From the NCBI GenBank assembly GCA_032716605.1, contig CM064480.1:46431372-46495371 (forward strand): a stretch of 64,000 nucleotides of DNA, written 5' to 3'. The DNA is from Paralithodes platypus (Eukaryota; Arthropoda; Malacostraca; Decapoda; Lithodidae). Every line of letters begins with the position of its first letter. Positions within the stretch are counted from its first letter, which is position 1. The position numbers and the translations under genes were made by a program. Positions 43,287 through 55,210 of the stretch are shown in pieces. The notes under the pieces are model-generated. The model did no database searches. It saw only the letters and a list, made by a program, of their open reading frames with translations, and had not been told where the DNA came from.

Positions 43287-44923
43287 TGTTACGACCGGGA
43301 CTACGAATAAAACAAGGGCACTCAATGATTGGACTAGTAATAGGGCACTATGCAACAACGGTACGCTAGATCCAAACCCTCGAACTTATATGCCGGCGAA
43401 CAAAACACCTATACCCTCCAGGGTTTATCTGTGATAACGGGGTATCCTTAACTGGGCATAAATGTACTCTACTTCAGGCTAACCGACACTGGTATAGCCT
43501 GATAACAAACAAGATGCAAGTTACGTTAAAATGCATAAAAAGGAATCTATGGAAAGATCAATTAAATCACTGCAAGATTTAATACAATGAAAAGATGCTT
43601 CAATACAGTTACTCTAAACAACAATAAACTCTTCTCTCCTATCTGAAAGAAAGTGTAGTATAGTCCTACAGCATAGACCTTGAAACTTCTGAAGAAAGTC
43701 TGATGCTCATAAGATGCTCGTACTGATCTTGAAGTATATAAAGGCAGGAGGCAGGACACCACACGTGTAAATCGAATACACAAAAAGATAGGACATATAA
43801 TGTTAACTGACACGAGAATACTATAAATGCGCAACGGTAGCAATGCTCGACACTAAAAGAAGTACTTCCTCATCAACGAAACAGTCTGCTATGGTTGTGC
43901 GGCTCAGCAACAACCTAGACTAATAAATGCTGTGAATAATAATGCATACATATCAAAGAGCTTATATTAAATACTAACAAGTGTCTACTCGATTAATAAT
44001 GTCTAGCTGGGATACTCTAGGTAAGGAACTGAGGTTGAGCAAGACAGGCTCATAGCCTAGCGATGTCCTCAAGACTACATCCTTTAAGTTACGTTAATTG
44101 ACTAGGGTGCTCTCTTGATAGATCCAGATCACAAGTATCTGGTTCTACCCTGGCGACCCTCTAAAGACAAGCAAAGAGGCAGCAAAGTGTGGAACTGGTA
44201 CAGGCCAAAACCCTCAGTCAATACAATGCTGCACTCGCAAAGGACGCAACCGAAAAGACAACCCAGGCTACCACAGGACCGGTCGAATTCATGTAGGTAT
44301 AAGCAAACCGTACACACATCGGAGACAACGACTACAGTTACCTTATCCCAGTCTAGCATTAAATAAAAGAGCAGAAACACTAAATCAATAATGGAGACAC
44401 CCAAAGTTCTTAACCTATACTAACTAAGAACCCTCAAACCTATTCTAAGTACATGTAAATATCTCTGAGGATGGCGCATGCAATACAATGGGCCGGCTTT
44501 GAAAACCGTATGCAGAACCCAAAGGGATAAGTAATTGAATAAAGGCGAGAAGTAATGGAAAAGAAGAAGTTCAGAGAGAGAAACAGTGATAAAGGTGGTG
44601 ATCGGGGGAGAGTATGCAAAGGGATGTTAGAAGCACGCGCGCCAAGCCTGTCCTGACGAGGACAGCTCCTGGGGACCCTCATGTAGGAGGTATGTTACAC
44701 AGGAGCCCGCAAAGGCGCGATGGTCGGCCAATCACGGGCCGAGACTTCACAAGACAGCAGGTGTCACGTGACACAGCAAGACACGCCGTCCAATGGCGAG
44801 CGGGAGGCAGGAATGCACCCACACGTACAGACACTCACTACCTTCTCGCTTTGAAAGTCTTTCTCATTCACACGCTGGTACTATCATCACTACTGTTAAT
44901 ATAAAATATAACCCGTTGTCACA
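43287..44923 (-). repeat. Solo LTR related to the Gmr1-like element
   Basis: The reverse complement starts TGTGACAACGGG and ends GGTCGTAACA. Its 3' end aligns with the 3' end of the LTR at 26812 (GGTTTGGATCTAGCG, CATTACTAGTCCAAT-like, GTCGTAACA). An internal pyrimidine-rich part aligns with 24115-24210. Length 1637 bp, no internal region. A target duplication is not evident. Just outside, GTTGTCACAGAC and GTCTGTGACAAT form a 12-bp inverted pair (44915-44960). It is the product of LTR-LTR recombination. Confidence 0.72.
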
Positions 44924-45096
44924 GACGAAAACAAAGACCACCACTGGACTGTCTGTGACAATGCGATTACTAGGAAAGAAAGAATAACATTCTCTGATAA
45001 CTGTGGCCTATTTCGATGTCCCTGGCGAGCGCTAGTGGCTAACGAGAGGCGATTCTGCCAACGCTGGTAGACGTCACAGTATCATTTGGGTTACAG

Positions 45097-45478
45097 TTGA
45101 GGGGGGATGGTAGTTTTGTTGGTCTATATGTTTATCTATATATTTATATATGTTTAGTTTCCTCACCAGACCTCCCTCAAGCTTTTACAAAAAAAAAAAA
45201 AAAAAAAAAAAAAAAACTTTGACCCCCTCCGAGATTAATTTGTAAACTTTCGGTTGATAAATGTTCCGGTTCCTCTTAAAATTACAGGCTCGGTTTCGCT
45301 CGCCAGTAAAAAAAATCGACACCTAAATGGCACGAAATATCCTAAAATTGTCAAAGACATCGGGGAAATGTCTTACAATCGCCAAACTAATGGAAAAAAC
45401 GTCTTAAGATAACAAAAAACTAATGGGGTTAAACATGAGGGAGAAGGGAGTTCATAAAAAACAACTATCCCCCCTTAA
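45097..45478 (+). mobile_element. Family A copy, complete
   Basis: TTGAGGGGGGATGGTAGTTT at the left and ACTATCCCCCCTTAA at the right. A 28-bp A run sits at 45188-45215 where other copies have a short A tract. Confidence 0.85.
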
Positions 45479-46204
45479 TTAAGTGTTCAAAATTGAACAG
45501 TGCAGAGTTAAATTAAAGTGTCATCTGAAAGACAGCACAATAAAAATGCGTCATCGTATTCTGAAAGGGTTTAGACAAAAAAGATTATTGGAGGTGATTA
45601 ATATGTTCGTGATTATATTTTTCCCATGTTTCTTAAATATCTTTGGAACCGCGAAGAAGTATACACAAATTATATTGAAGAGTTCCTAGGCCTGCAGGTT
45701 TAGAGTTATTGCCTGAGTGAGTAGAATTAAGCTCACACATGCGCAAGAAAACACACATCTGCACACACTCATGTACACACACACTTAAATATGCACACAC
45801 GCACACACGTTAATACTCACTTACAGACAAACCTACTTTAACACAAATATACACACACTCAGGAGGAGGCTCTAGGCACCATTCGAACAGGGCGGAACTC
45901 TCCGGGAGTGCTACAGGCGGCTGATAAGGACAGCTGGAACTCCTGTTTCACCACCTGGCCTCCCTTGCTGATCCTACTCATGCCTTACCAATAATGAGGG
46001 TAACCCCAATCTGTCCTCCAAAACACAATATCTTTCTATCAATACATTATATCACAAACACATTAAATACTACAGTATCTTCGCAAAATTACATAAAATC
46101 AAATAAAGACTAGCTCCAGTAAGACGACCAGCACGGGGGGGGGGGGGGGATTTCCCCCATTGCAATGTTTCCTGGTAAAGACACCTAAGTGTCCTGGACC
46201 ACTA
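45479..46204. other. Spacer with CA-rich tract
   Basis: 45735-45860 is rich in CACACA. 46132-46151 is a long G run. Nothing coding recognised. Confidence 0.5.
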
Positions 46205-46860
46205 CCTACTACTCTAGCTAACAATGTATGCAACTTTTGCGACCTTTCCTCTAACGTCCTCTCTGTGGAACATCATCTTTCTTGAACCAAACCTGACCTA
46301 CCTTTTCTCACTGAAACCCATTTCTCTAAGGCAACAGACATCACATCCTTCTCTATATCTTCCTAATATCTCTACCCACAATTCAATGCCAAAGGTGAAT
46401 GTTATGTGTACGTACGCAACAATCTTAATTGCTTTCGTGTTCCCAACTATGACAATTCTGAATTTTCAACTCTCTGGCTTAAGCTATCTTGTCACTCTCT
46501 CACTAAATATATATGTGCTGTTTATCTCTCCCCTACTTCTATTGCTTATCTAAACATTTTGGCCACTCTTACTTCTAAAGTGGAACACATTCTATCTATC
46601 ACTCCCTTTTATGAAATATCCATCTTTAGTGAATTCAATGTTCACCACCACCAATAGCTCTCCTCTCATTTCACTTACTAACCTGATGAACAAGCCTACA
46701 TCTGTTCAATCCTAAATGACCTAGAGCAGTAAGTTAAGCACCCCAACTGTATTACTGCCTTGGAGATCAGCCCAACATCCTCGAATTATTTCTTCCGCTT
46801 ACACTCATAACTTTATCTCTGTTACCTGTCCTAGCTCTCCAGTACGGCCTTCTGACACAC
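46205..46860 (+). pseudogene. CR1/Jockey-like LINE endonuclease remnant
   Basis: Interrupted frames keep CAYLSPT-like sequence: FRVPNYDNSEFSTLWLKLSC, ICAVYLSPTSIAYLN, LTSKVEHILSITPF and EFNVHHHQ (GDFNVHH decayed), the pattern of the APE domain in the LINE family whose RT is at 24361 and 62672. Multiple stops and frameshifts. It ends in a CA/TA microsatellite. No RT follows, so it is an isolated fragment. Confidence 0.65.
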
Positions 46861-47274
46861 ACACATACACACACATAATATATATATACCTGTATATATA
46901 TATATATATATATATACAGTATGCAGTATATATACTGTATATATATATATATATATATATATACTATAATAGTACTTTTAGAGAGGGTCATCTAGATGGG
47001 TATGTGGATTGGGGATTAATTAAATATTTCACTAAAAGTTATTTGTTTTTCTCTCTTAACTAAATAAAACATTAGCTAATTTTCTTTATGATGCATTCGT
47101 GCTGACGAATAGATAAACAAGTGAAAACAGAAAGACACACGACTTCAATCAAATATTCTCACAATGGCGGAGAAAACAATGGCTATAACAAAAACCTCAA
47201 GAAAATTAGTATTGTCTTAGAGTCGGTGCCTTAATTTAATATTTCATCATCGACAGTCAGTAACTTCAACAAAC

Positions 47275-47276
<2 letters not shown>
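46861..47276. repeat. (CA)n/(TA)n arrays then AT-rich spacer
   Basis: (CA)n 46855-46877 and (TA)n 46878-46962 with TACTGTA and TACAGTA interruptions. 46963-47276 unrecognised. Confidence 0.85.
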
Positions 47277-47343
<67 letters not shown>

Positions 47344-47372
47344 TGTGTGTGTGGAGAGGAGGGGGGGGGGGG
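47277..47372. repeat. (GA)n(GT)n and G run
   Basis: GA about 64 bp, GT about 12 bp, then a G run near 47362-47373. Confidence 0.95.
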
Positions 47373-47507
47373 GCGGAGGAAATGAAGAATTAATGACCTG
47401 AAAAAAGTCGAATTTAATTTCGTTGGAATTAAAGCTTAGCTGGGATTGAAAATGACTCTCTGGTTAAAAGAAAGTAACGAGATTTTTGTGCGTGTATAAT
47501 TAACTTC

Positions 47508-47905
47508 TTAAAGGAGCCCACCTCGCTTTTTTTCTCTTTTTCTCCCTCTCTCTTTGGCTTGTATCCATTCGGTCCCATTCAGCCAACTGTTTTAAGACGT
47601 TTGCCCCAATCCAGGTGTAAATATTTTCCTGGCGAGCGGTAGCAAGCCAGCTTATATATACTTTTGCTTTGACAGCAAGCTAAATTTGTACATTTTTCGA
47701 TAGAAAAATTTCTCCGGCGAAGCCGGATTTCATACAATGCTACATACAATTTCCATACAATGCTAGTTCGCTATCACTCGCCAGGAAGAAATCGACACCT
47801 GGATGTGGATAAACGTCTTAATACAGTTGACTGAATGAGGCCGAATGGATACAAGCCAAAGAGAGAGGGAGAGAAATAGAAAAAAAGCGAGGTGGGCTCC
47901 CTTAA
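47508..47905. mobile_element. Family A subfamily 2: full-length hairpin
   Basis: TTAAAGGAGCCCACCTCGC at the left and GCGAGGTGGGCTCCCTTAA at the right. Arms of about 190 bp pair almost throughout (CTTGTATCCATTCGG versus CCGAATGGATACAAGCC). The loop keeps the family A TTTTTCGATAGAAAAATTTC and CTCCGGCGAAGCCGGA. The whole unit is a potential long hairpin RNA. Confidence 0.87.
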
Positions 47906-47994
47906 TAGCTTTAGGACCTGCACTTTACTTTGCTTTGTTTTATATAAGCCCTTTGAGGTTTATGACGCGCTTTTACAGTATATTCTGGCTGTTA

Positions 47995-48364
47995 TCAAGG
48001 GGACTCACCTCGTTTGTTTTTCTCTCTCTCTCCCTCTCTCTCTGGGTTGTATTATTTCAGCCCCATTCAGCCTACTGTTTTAAGACGTTTATCCCCATCC
48101 AGGTGTCGATTTTTTTTCCCGCGAGCCAGCATAATTTAAAAAAATATTTTTGACAGCAGGCTAAATTTGTTAATTTTTCGATAGAAAAACTTCTCCGGCG
48201 AAGCCGGATTTCTCCATGCAATGTTGGCTCGCTATCGCTCGCCAGGAAGAAATTTACACTTGGATGGGGATAAACGTCTTAAAACAGTAGGTTGAATGGG
48301 GGCGAATAGATACAAGCCAGAGAAAGAGAGAATAGGAGCGAAAAAAGCAGGTCACCTCCCTTAA
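47995..48364. mobile_element. Family A subfamily 2 hairpin, second copy
   Basis: Same structure as 47508-47905, from GGGGACTCACCTCG to GGTCACCTCCCTTAA, in direct succession 90 bp downstream. Confidence 0.83.
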
Positions 48365-48492
48365 ACGATTTAATTCAGTTTAGGAAGAGCTTGTGGAGCT
48401 AGAGAGCACACTCAGATAGGTATTACCCCTCTGATTACTTGAGATCCCTAATAGCATAATATGATAAGAGTAACTCAGTGTAAAAATGCGTG

Positions 48493-48785
48493 TCTTAACT
48501 CTCTCAGTCACCTTAAGTTACATGACTTACGCATGGACAGCCCTCATGCAATATGGCGGCTGGGCTTACAATGGGAGTAAAATTGCGTCAAATCATGCTA
48601 CAGGGTTGCATCAAAGCTCCACATGGAAATGTAACTTACCTAACTTGCCAGCCAAAAATATGACGCAATTGAGTCATAAACTTATTTATCCCGAATTTCT
48701 ATAAGTTGGATTTATGACGCGATTGCGTCATAACCTTGCTCTTCGGCATATGTCAATATGACGCGATCGCTTGCTAAATGACTGA
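48493..48785. mobile_element. TTAA-type MITE (family G) with bZIP-like palindromes
   Basis: Starts TTAACTCTCTCAGTCACC and ends AATGACTGAGAGAG, a 12-bp inverted repeat. Inside, TATGACGCAATTGAGTCATA (48660), TATGACGCGATTGCGTCATA (48716) and TATGACGCGATCGC (48759) repeat one palindromic theme. The right TTAA is replaced by a family A fragment. Confidence 0.65.
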
Positions 48786-48905
48786 GAGAGGAGGAACCTG
48801 CCTTTGGCCGGGAAATGTTTCTATCGAAAAAAATACAAATATATCTTGGGGGTGTTTATTTTAAATTTGGTGGAGGGCTAAGGAGGAAACTTAAAAATAT
48901 ATACC
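48786..48905 (-). mobile_element. Family A fragment
   Basis: Minus-orientation distal half (GAGGAACCTGCCTTTGGCCG onward), truncated at its junction with the family G element. Confidence 0.65.
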
Positions 48906-49382
48906 AAATATATTTATATAAGTTAATGTATTATTATAATAATAACAAACGATATTGTAAAATCCTATAAACCCTTGCAATTTTACAGTGCCCACTGGTA
49001 CTGTTATGGGCCATTGTGATAATGATAATGACGTACACAATCAAAGATACATTAAAAAGTATATAGAAACATTGGGTTCATCGATAGCGAGTTTCCTTTC
49101 AATCGTTATATTGGTTAATTATTACCAATATAATTTTATAATGGTATATCATAATTAATACTTATTTAAACTTATTTTTCATACCTTATTTAAACGCATA
49201 ATAATTTGCCGTGCATTCATCACAATATTCTTATCAATGCCTATTTTTTTCATTATTTGTTGTATCATTTTAAATTTATATATACTAGTCCTCTCTTTCT
49301 CTCACTCTCTCCCAGATAGATAGATAGATAGATAAATAATGAGATGCTGGATCTCCTGTTTCATTTGCCTGGTTACCCCATT
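48906..49382. other. AT-rich spacer
   Basis: Nothing recognised except a short (GATA)n near 49314-49334. Confidence 0.5.
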
Positions 49383-49612
49383 GTTTTATTTGTGGCTCAC
49401 CTACACAGAGATAAATCCTGCTAACTCTCACAAACACCTCCTCCTCCTTCTCATTTAACTATATATATATACTTAACATACTTAACCACACTTCTTTCCT
49501 ACACACCTAAATTTCCCTCAAACTTACTTTGAGTTTGGCTATATATCACTCCTGCATCCTCTGGGAGGACACTTGTTACAGAAAGATATGCATTTTGTCT
49601 CTTTCATGTACA
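49383..49612 (+). mobile_element. SINE-like family D copy
   Basis: Matches 5255-5525: GGCTCACCTACACAGAGAT, CTCTCACAAACACCTCCTCC and GGGAGGACACTTGTTACAG...TTTTGTCTC. A short (TA)n is expanded inside. Confidence 0.65.
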
Positions 49613-49829
49613 GTCGCGCTAATAAGTGATATCTCCGCACCAAGTATGTTTTGGTCAATAATTGGTATCAGCACTATCTAAGCTTTATTTCTTCATATCA
49701 ATTTATATATGCACACATGTTCCTACACTTACCCACCCTATCCAACATCTGACAGACATTAATACAACACAGAGCAAGCCAAACGTATTGACAGCTGGGA
49801 CATGACTTATTAGTGCGACTGTTTCATAG

Positions 49830-49865
<36 letters not shown>

Positions 49866-50118
49866 TGTATATTTACATAAATACCAGTATATATTAAAAC
49901 ATCGTTGTGTTTACGGCCACAGGTCAAACAGCAAAATTGCCAACAAAATACCATAATCTGAACGGTTATAATATTATGCTTAATAAAATCAATAGTCGTT
50001 GTTTCTAATTATGTTTTGGTATTTATATAATATACGTACGGTATAATACAGCTAATAACCGAAATATTGAAGAGGATATTTTGTAGAGATAATTTAAGGT
50101 CTACTACGAGTAATAATT
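49613..50118. other. AT-rich spacer with (TA)n
   Basis: (TA)n at 49836-49864. Otherwise unrecognised. Confidence 0.5.
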
Positions 50119-50535
50119 AAGTGTAGGGTAGGCAACTGACTTACTTATTATATCACCCTTACTCCATATTAAGTGTAGGGTAGGCAACTGACTTACTTAT
50201 TATATCACCCTTACTCCATATTAAGTGTAGGGTAGGCAACTGACTTACTTATTATATCACCCTTACTCCATATTAAGTGTAGGGTAGGCAACTGACTTAC
50301 TTATTATATCACCCTTACTCCATATTAAGTGTAGGGTAGGCAACTGACTTACTTATTATATCACCCTTACTCCATATTAAGTGTAGGGTAGGCAACTGAC
50401 TTACTTATTATATCACCCTTACTCCATATTAAGTGTAGGGTAGGCAACTGACTTACTTATTATATCACCCTTACTCCCTATTAAGTGTAGGGTAGGCAAC
50501 TGACTTACTTATTATATCACCCTTACTCCATATTC
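50119..50535. repeat. 52-bp minisatellite, 8 near-identical units
   Basis: GTGTAGGGTAGGCAACTGAC starts at 50121 and every 52 bp to 50485. The only difference seen is CTCCCTA for CTCCATA near 50476. High homogeneity implies recent expansion. No frame stays open across units. Confidence 0.95.
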
Positions 50536-50561
50536 ACAAAATTTGTTAACTTTTTTCGTAT

Positions 50562-50909
50562 TTAAGGGGGGTCATCGGCTTTTTTTAATCTTTCTCCACT
50601 TTTCTCTCTTTCCCTGGCTTGTTTCCATTCGGCCCCATTCAGCCAACTGTGTTAAGACGTTTATCCCCATCCGGATGTCGATTTCTTCCTGGCCAGCGAT
50701 AGCGAGAAATTTTTCTATCGAAAAATTTACAAATTAACTTGCTGTCAAAAAAAAAATATATATATGCTGGTTCGCTACCGTTTGCCAGGAAAATATTGAC
50801 ACATGGATGGGGGTAAACGTCTTAAAACAGTAGGCTGAATGGGGCCGAATGGATACAAGCCAAAGAGAGAGGGAAAACAAGAGAAAAAAAGCGAGGTGGG
50901 GTCCCTTAA
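50562..50909. mobile_element. Family A subfamily 2 copy at TTAA
   Basis: TTAAGGGGGGTCATCGGC at the left, GCGAGGTGGGGTCCCTTAA at the right, hairpin arms as at 47508 but less perfect. Confidence 0.82.
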
Positions 50910-51104
50910 ATTACAGGCTCGCTATCGTTCACCAGGAAATAATCGACACCTAAATTGCATGAAAGGCTTTTATATTGGCAAAAAAAAATGGGGCGAAATA
51001 TCTTAAAATCGTAAACTAATGGGGCAAGCGTCTTAAAATCTCCAAGCTAATGGGGCTAAACATGAGGGAAGTGGGTTAAGCAAAAACAACTATCTCCCCC
51101 TTAA
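50906..51104 (+). mobile_element. Family A right half, abutting the previous copy
   Basis: From ATTACAGGCTCGCTATCG to CTATCTCCCCCTTAA. It begins exactly at the TTAA that ends the 50562 copy, so that copy probably inserted at a TTAA next to or within an older family A element. Confidence 0.75.
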
Positions 51105-51238
51105 ATCGTCGGGTATATTGATAGTGCTGTACAGTCGCACTCAATAGTTCTAGACACGTTCATTTTCCAAGCCGTCTCTCTCTGGCTAATGTGAATCGCT
51201 TTATTAAATTTACAAGATATTTACATTTCGGCGGTTCC

Positions 51239-51580
51239 TTTACGGGGAGATGGGCGTTTTTATGTGTTTATTGTTTCATTCTTTAATGATTTTTTAGTTT
51301 CCTCCCTAGACCTCCATCAACCTGTAAAAAATTCCCCCCTTCATGATAAATTTGTACATGTCCCGGCCGAAGGCCAGTTACTCTTAAATTTTCAGGCACG
51401 CTATCGCTCGCCAGGATTTTTTTTTATACCTAAATGGCACCAAAGGTCCTAATATTAACAAAGAAATGGGACGTAAAGCCTTAAAATTGCCAAACTAATG
51501 GTCTAAACGTCTTAAAATCTAAAACAAAAAACAAACAATGGGGCTAAACACGAGGGAAAAAACAACCCATGCACCCTTAA
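51239..51580 (+). mobile_element. Family A copy, near complete
   Basis: TTTACGGGGAGATGGGCG at the left, CCATGCACCCTTAA at the right. Core GCCAGTTACTC and CACGCTATCGCTCGCCAGG. Confidence 0.8.
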
Positions 51581-51685
51581 TCAGGCCGAAGCTTCAAAAC
51601 ATATCAGACTTATTGACCGCCACTGTACCGTCTATTCCTTATAGGGTTTGTTATCATGGCCACTTTAATTACCCCTGTTATACCT

Positions 51686-51743
51686 TCTTTAACCCACTCT
51701 GTACCAGGGACTTCTTTTTAATTTTATTCTGGCTACTACTAAT

Positions 51744-51821
<78 letters not shown>
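51686..51821. repeat. Truncated family C joined to (GA)n
   Basis: TAACCCACTCTGTACCAGGG to about 51745 is the left end of family C; it breaks into (GA)n at 51746-51821. Confidence 0.75.
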
Positions 51822-51822
<1 letters not shown>

Positions 51823-52089
51823 AGATAGAGCTATATAACATAGCATAAACAATTGACGTTATGAATATGTATATCTGACAATTTCATGTATATTCATATG
51901 CGTTATACATTGATTTAAGGAAGAAAACACAATCGCATTATCACTTTATCTTCTTGACAATCAATAGCGATGAGCTGGTATAGTCTCTTTAAGGCTTTGT
52001 GAACTTTGACTTTAAAAAATTAACAATTCGAAAATATTTCATGACTCACTACTCGTAAATTGTGTAATGTTTTTACATATATAGCTTTG

Positions 52090-52144
<55 letters not shown>

Positions 52145-52440
52145 GCGGTGGTGGGTTTATCGGTACACACGTTAATTATGCATGCTTACGAGTACATTTT
52201 TGAGATTTTTAAACCTAAATATAACTATATAGATAAAACTTAACCTAAACTAACCTATCTACCTAACCTAACCTAACCTAACTTACCTAACCAAACCGAA
52301 AACACTCCATTTCAACGCATTTTAAAGAGGTGTGTACACTTAAACTGTCGCCCCAAACCTCATGTACCTGCAAACCTACATATATAGTCAATATTGTATT
52401 TTTAAGCACACCACCGCTAGTCCACAAACACACAACACAT

Positions 52441-52534
<94 letters not shown>

Positions 52535-52625
52535 TATATACTGTATATAATATATATATATACATACAGTATATATATATATTTATATATATATACCGGT
52601 ATATATATATATATATATATATATT
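51822..52625. repeat. AT-rich spacer with (CA)n, CCTAA and (CT)n(TA)n arrays
   Basis: (CA)n 52089-52142; CCTAA telomere-type units at about 52258-52285; (CT)n then (TA)n at 52441-52625 with TACTGTA, TACAGTA and TACCGGTA words inside the TA array. No genes. Confidence 0.85.
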
Positions 52626-52817
52626 GAAATAATTACTTATTCACATATTTATTTATATACATGATTATACATGCTACAATAAGCATATACAAATATACGG
52701 ATATAGTAAGTGAAAAGTTGGAATCATATTAAATATTATATATAGCATATACAGTTATAGAGACTTTTGACTTACGCTGGTCCTTCTTAAGCTGATAGTC
52801 ACATGATAGTAGCTAGC

Positions 52818-52913
<96 letters not shown>

Positions 52914-52950
52914 AAGAGAGTTAAGAGGGTATAAGTTGACAGTGAACACC
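52626..52950. repeat. Spacer and long (GA)n
   Basis: (GA)n from 52820 to 52919, about 100 bp. Confidence 0.93.
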
Positions 52951-53322
52951 TTAAGGGGGGATGGTTCACTTTTTGGTTGATTTTTTTTTCATTTATTTAT
53001 TATTATTTTTTAGTTTCCTCGCTAGACTTTCATCAAACTTAAAAAAACATCCATTATATCCCCTTTCTAGATTAATGTGTTTATTTTTCGGTAGAAAAAC
53101 GTCCCGGCCGAAGGCCAGTCACTCTTAAGATTACAGGCTCGCTATCGCTCGGCAGGAAAAAGCGACACCTAAATGGCACGAAAGGTCTCAAAATTGACAA
53201 CGAAATGAGGCAAAAGGTATTAAAATCGCCTAACTAATGGGCCGAACGTCATAAAATCTGAAAACTATTGGGGTAAGCATGAGGAAGAAGGGTGACCAGA
53301 AAAACGGTCTGCCTCCCCTTAA
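52951..53322 (+). mobile_element. Family A copy, complete
   Basis: TTAAGGGGGGATGGTTCAC at the left and CGGTCTGCCTCCCCTTAA at the right. The two ends belong to different terminal variants, which suggests a recombinant between subfamilies. A longer minus-strand frame overlapping its right end is a shadow. Confidence 0.85.
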
Positions 53323-53780
53323 GAGGACTGAGGTCAGAGGGGATGAGGGCGCTGAGTGGGTTGTCCACAATACAAAGCCCTGGCAATACTCGAGTCGGAC
53401 AACTTTTTTACAAGAACTCCATTTATCAGGCGCAGGACAATAATAGATACATAGGCCCGCAGTACCAGATAATCGTGCGATCCCTTCGACGAAGGACTCG
53501 CACGTCGGATTCGCACGTGAAGGTGGTACCACCAGTTGCTTTCTTGTGAGAATCTCTCGTGCGATGCCGTCGGACGTATGGTTGGTAAGCCTGTCAAACT
53601 CGCCGCGGTGCATTTCTTACGGTTGGTATACGTGAGGAACGTTTTGTTTACAAATTACTGCCTCGGGCAGCCTCAAGGGAGTACAGACGGAATCGAATCG
53701 TAATAAATTGATGGTCCCTAGTGTATTATTTACCCAGTTTATTGCATTAATCTTATTATTCTGTATTTAGGACATTCTCA
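53323..53780. other. GC-richer stretch, unrecognised
   Basis: A hairpin CGTGCGATCCCTTCG / CGAAGGACTCGCACG lies near 53484-53513. No family recognised. Confidence 0.45.
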
Positions 53781-54844
53781 ATTGACGAAAATAAGGTAGC
53801 CTAGGCCCTAGTGATTCCCCAGAGGACCATTGAATTTCTCTAGCCTAATTTCCCTTCAACCATCAATCAATTTTTGAGTTTAGGAATAGCCATGGGGTTG
53901 TGGTATGGATTTTCGCTGAATAATTGGATTGTGCTTGGCTCTCTGGAAAAGTGGCTTGGTTATAATATCAAGCAAGCTTTTCTGTTATAGGCCCTATTCA
54001 AGCCTAGCCCTGTTCACCTGTTCCAAGGAGATCTAGGCCTATGGCCATAAATCGTGAAATCTAACCTAGCCTATCTCTAACTCAAAAAGGGCCACAGCTA
54101 GGATAGTGGGCTGTAAATTGCCATAGGCTATCTATCCCCTGGCTGACCCTTCCCAAATGGGAAAGGTAAAGCTTTGAGTCCTCCATTTCATAGTAAGAAA
54201 TGCTTAAATTGGACATAGGCTATGAGCAATTTTTATGAGAATTTAGCCTAGGCCTATATTGTTAAGTAATTATCTTGATATATTAAAACTACTGAAAACA
54301 GGGTATGCCTAGCCTAACCTTAAGAGGTTACCAGGGTTGGATTTTGGACGATGGGTTAGGCATGAGAGGCTAGTGGATTATTTAGTTTATAATAACCATG
54401 GTAACCTAATAAAACTAATCTATTCTAGCTATCCAAGCGAGGTAACCTCCGACTCTCCGAGTTTTTCCAAAAATTTAGCAGGGAAAGTGTTTGGATCACA
54501 CAATAATTGTTCTCAGCTTTAGACATCTAGGGATAGTCACCTATCCTAGCCTAATTATAGAAAAATATTTCATGGCTAAATAGTATTTTTTAATCTCCAT
54601 GGGACTTGCATATTTAATCAACATGTAGCCTACTCTTTAAACAATGCAAAATTGTTGGAAAATTAATATAGCCAAGGTTAGGTTAGCTAATGGGGAAAGC
54701 GATTTCTGAGTTAACCTAACCTACAAATTTGGAATAGGCCTATGATAGGTTTTTTGAAGTAGTGTAGCCTAACGATACTCATTACTTTTGAGTACCGGTA
54801 TAGCACTATCCCGTAAATTTCAGAAGCCAGCCGAAGCAAATCGG
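53781..54844. repeat. TAGGCC-dense tract, part 3, with family F block
   Basis: Many TAGGCCTA, TAGGCTA and TAGCCTA words. 54055-54150 resembles family F (AACTCAAAAAGGGCCACAGC, GGGCTGTAAATTGCCA). No gene recognised. Confidence 0.6.
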
Positions 54845-55035
54845 CTTCTAAAAGTTGGGGAAGGATGTACGGTAGTATTCAAACGTATCGCCTTCCTTGT
54901 TTACACTACTCGCACGCTCCTTTATATTTTGACTGCCGTGGGATACAATAATAGGTTGAAGGGGGGCTTTTCTCCCCTAAGCCACCCCATGAATTAATTG
55001 TCATCTTATATATTGCCAGCATGGGGTCTGTAAGG
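54845..55035 (+). mobile_element. Family B fragment
   Basis: CCTTGTTTACACTACTCGCA, GGGATACAATAATAGGTTGA and a TATATTGCCAGCATGGGG end, matching 34907-35100. Confidence 0.65.
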
Positions 55036-55210
55036 TTAGTTACATTAGGTAAGTTAGGCACAGTATAGTATTGTAGCAATCCGATTGTGGGATTGGGTTG
55101 AGTTAGTTTAGCTTTATGAGGCAGAGTTTCTCAACTGAATATTACCATAGCCTAATACTCACAGATGTTTTTTTCTGGAAGAGGCCTAGCCTGTGGCTCC
55201 AGTTCAGTAG

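Noticed and set aside
43287..44923. Complete second LTR retrotransposon
   Set aside because: Only one LTR is visible and no gag/pol sequence flanks it, so it is called a solo LTR.
50119..50535. CRISPR array
   Set aside because: The 52-bp units repeat entirely, with no unique spacers, and the genome is animal.
53230..53613. 127-codon minus-strand frame
   Set aside because: It runs through a family A MITE end; codon content and lack of any domain indicate chance.
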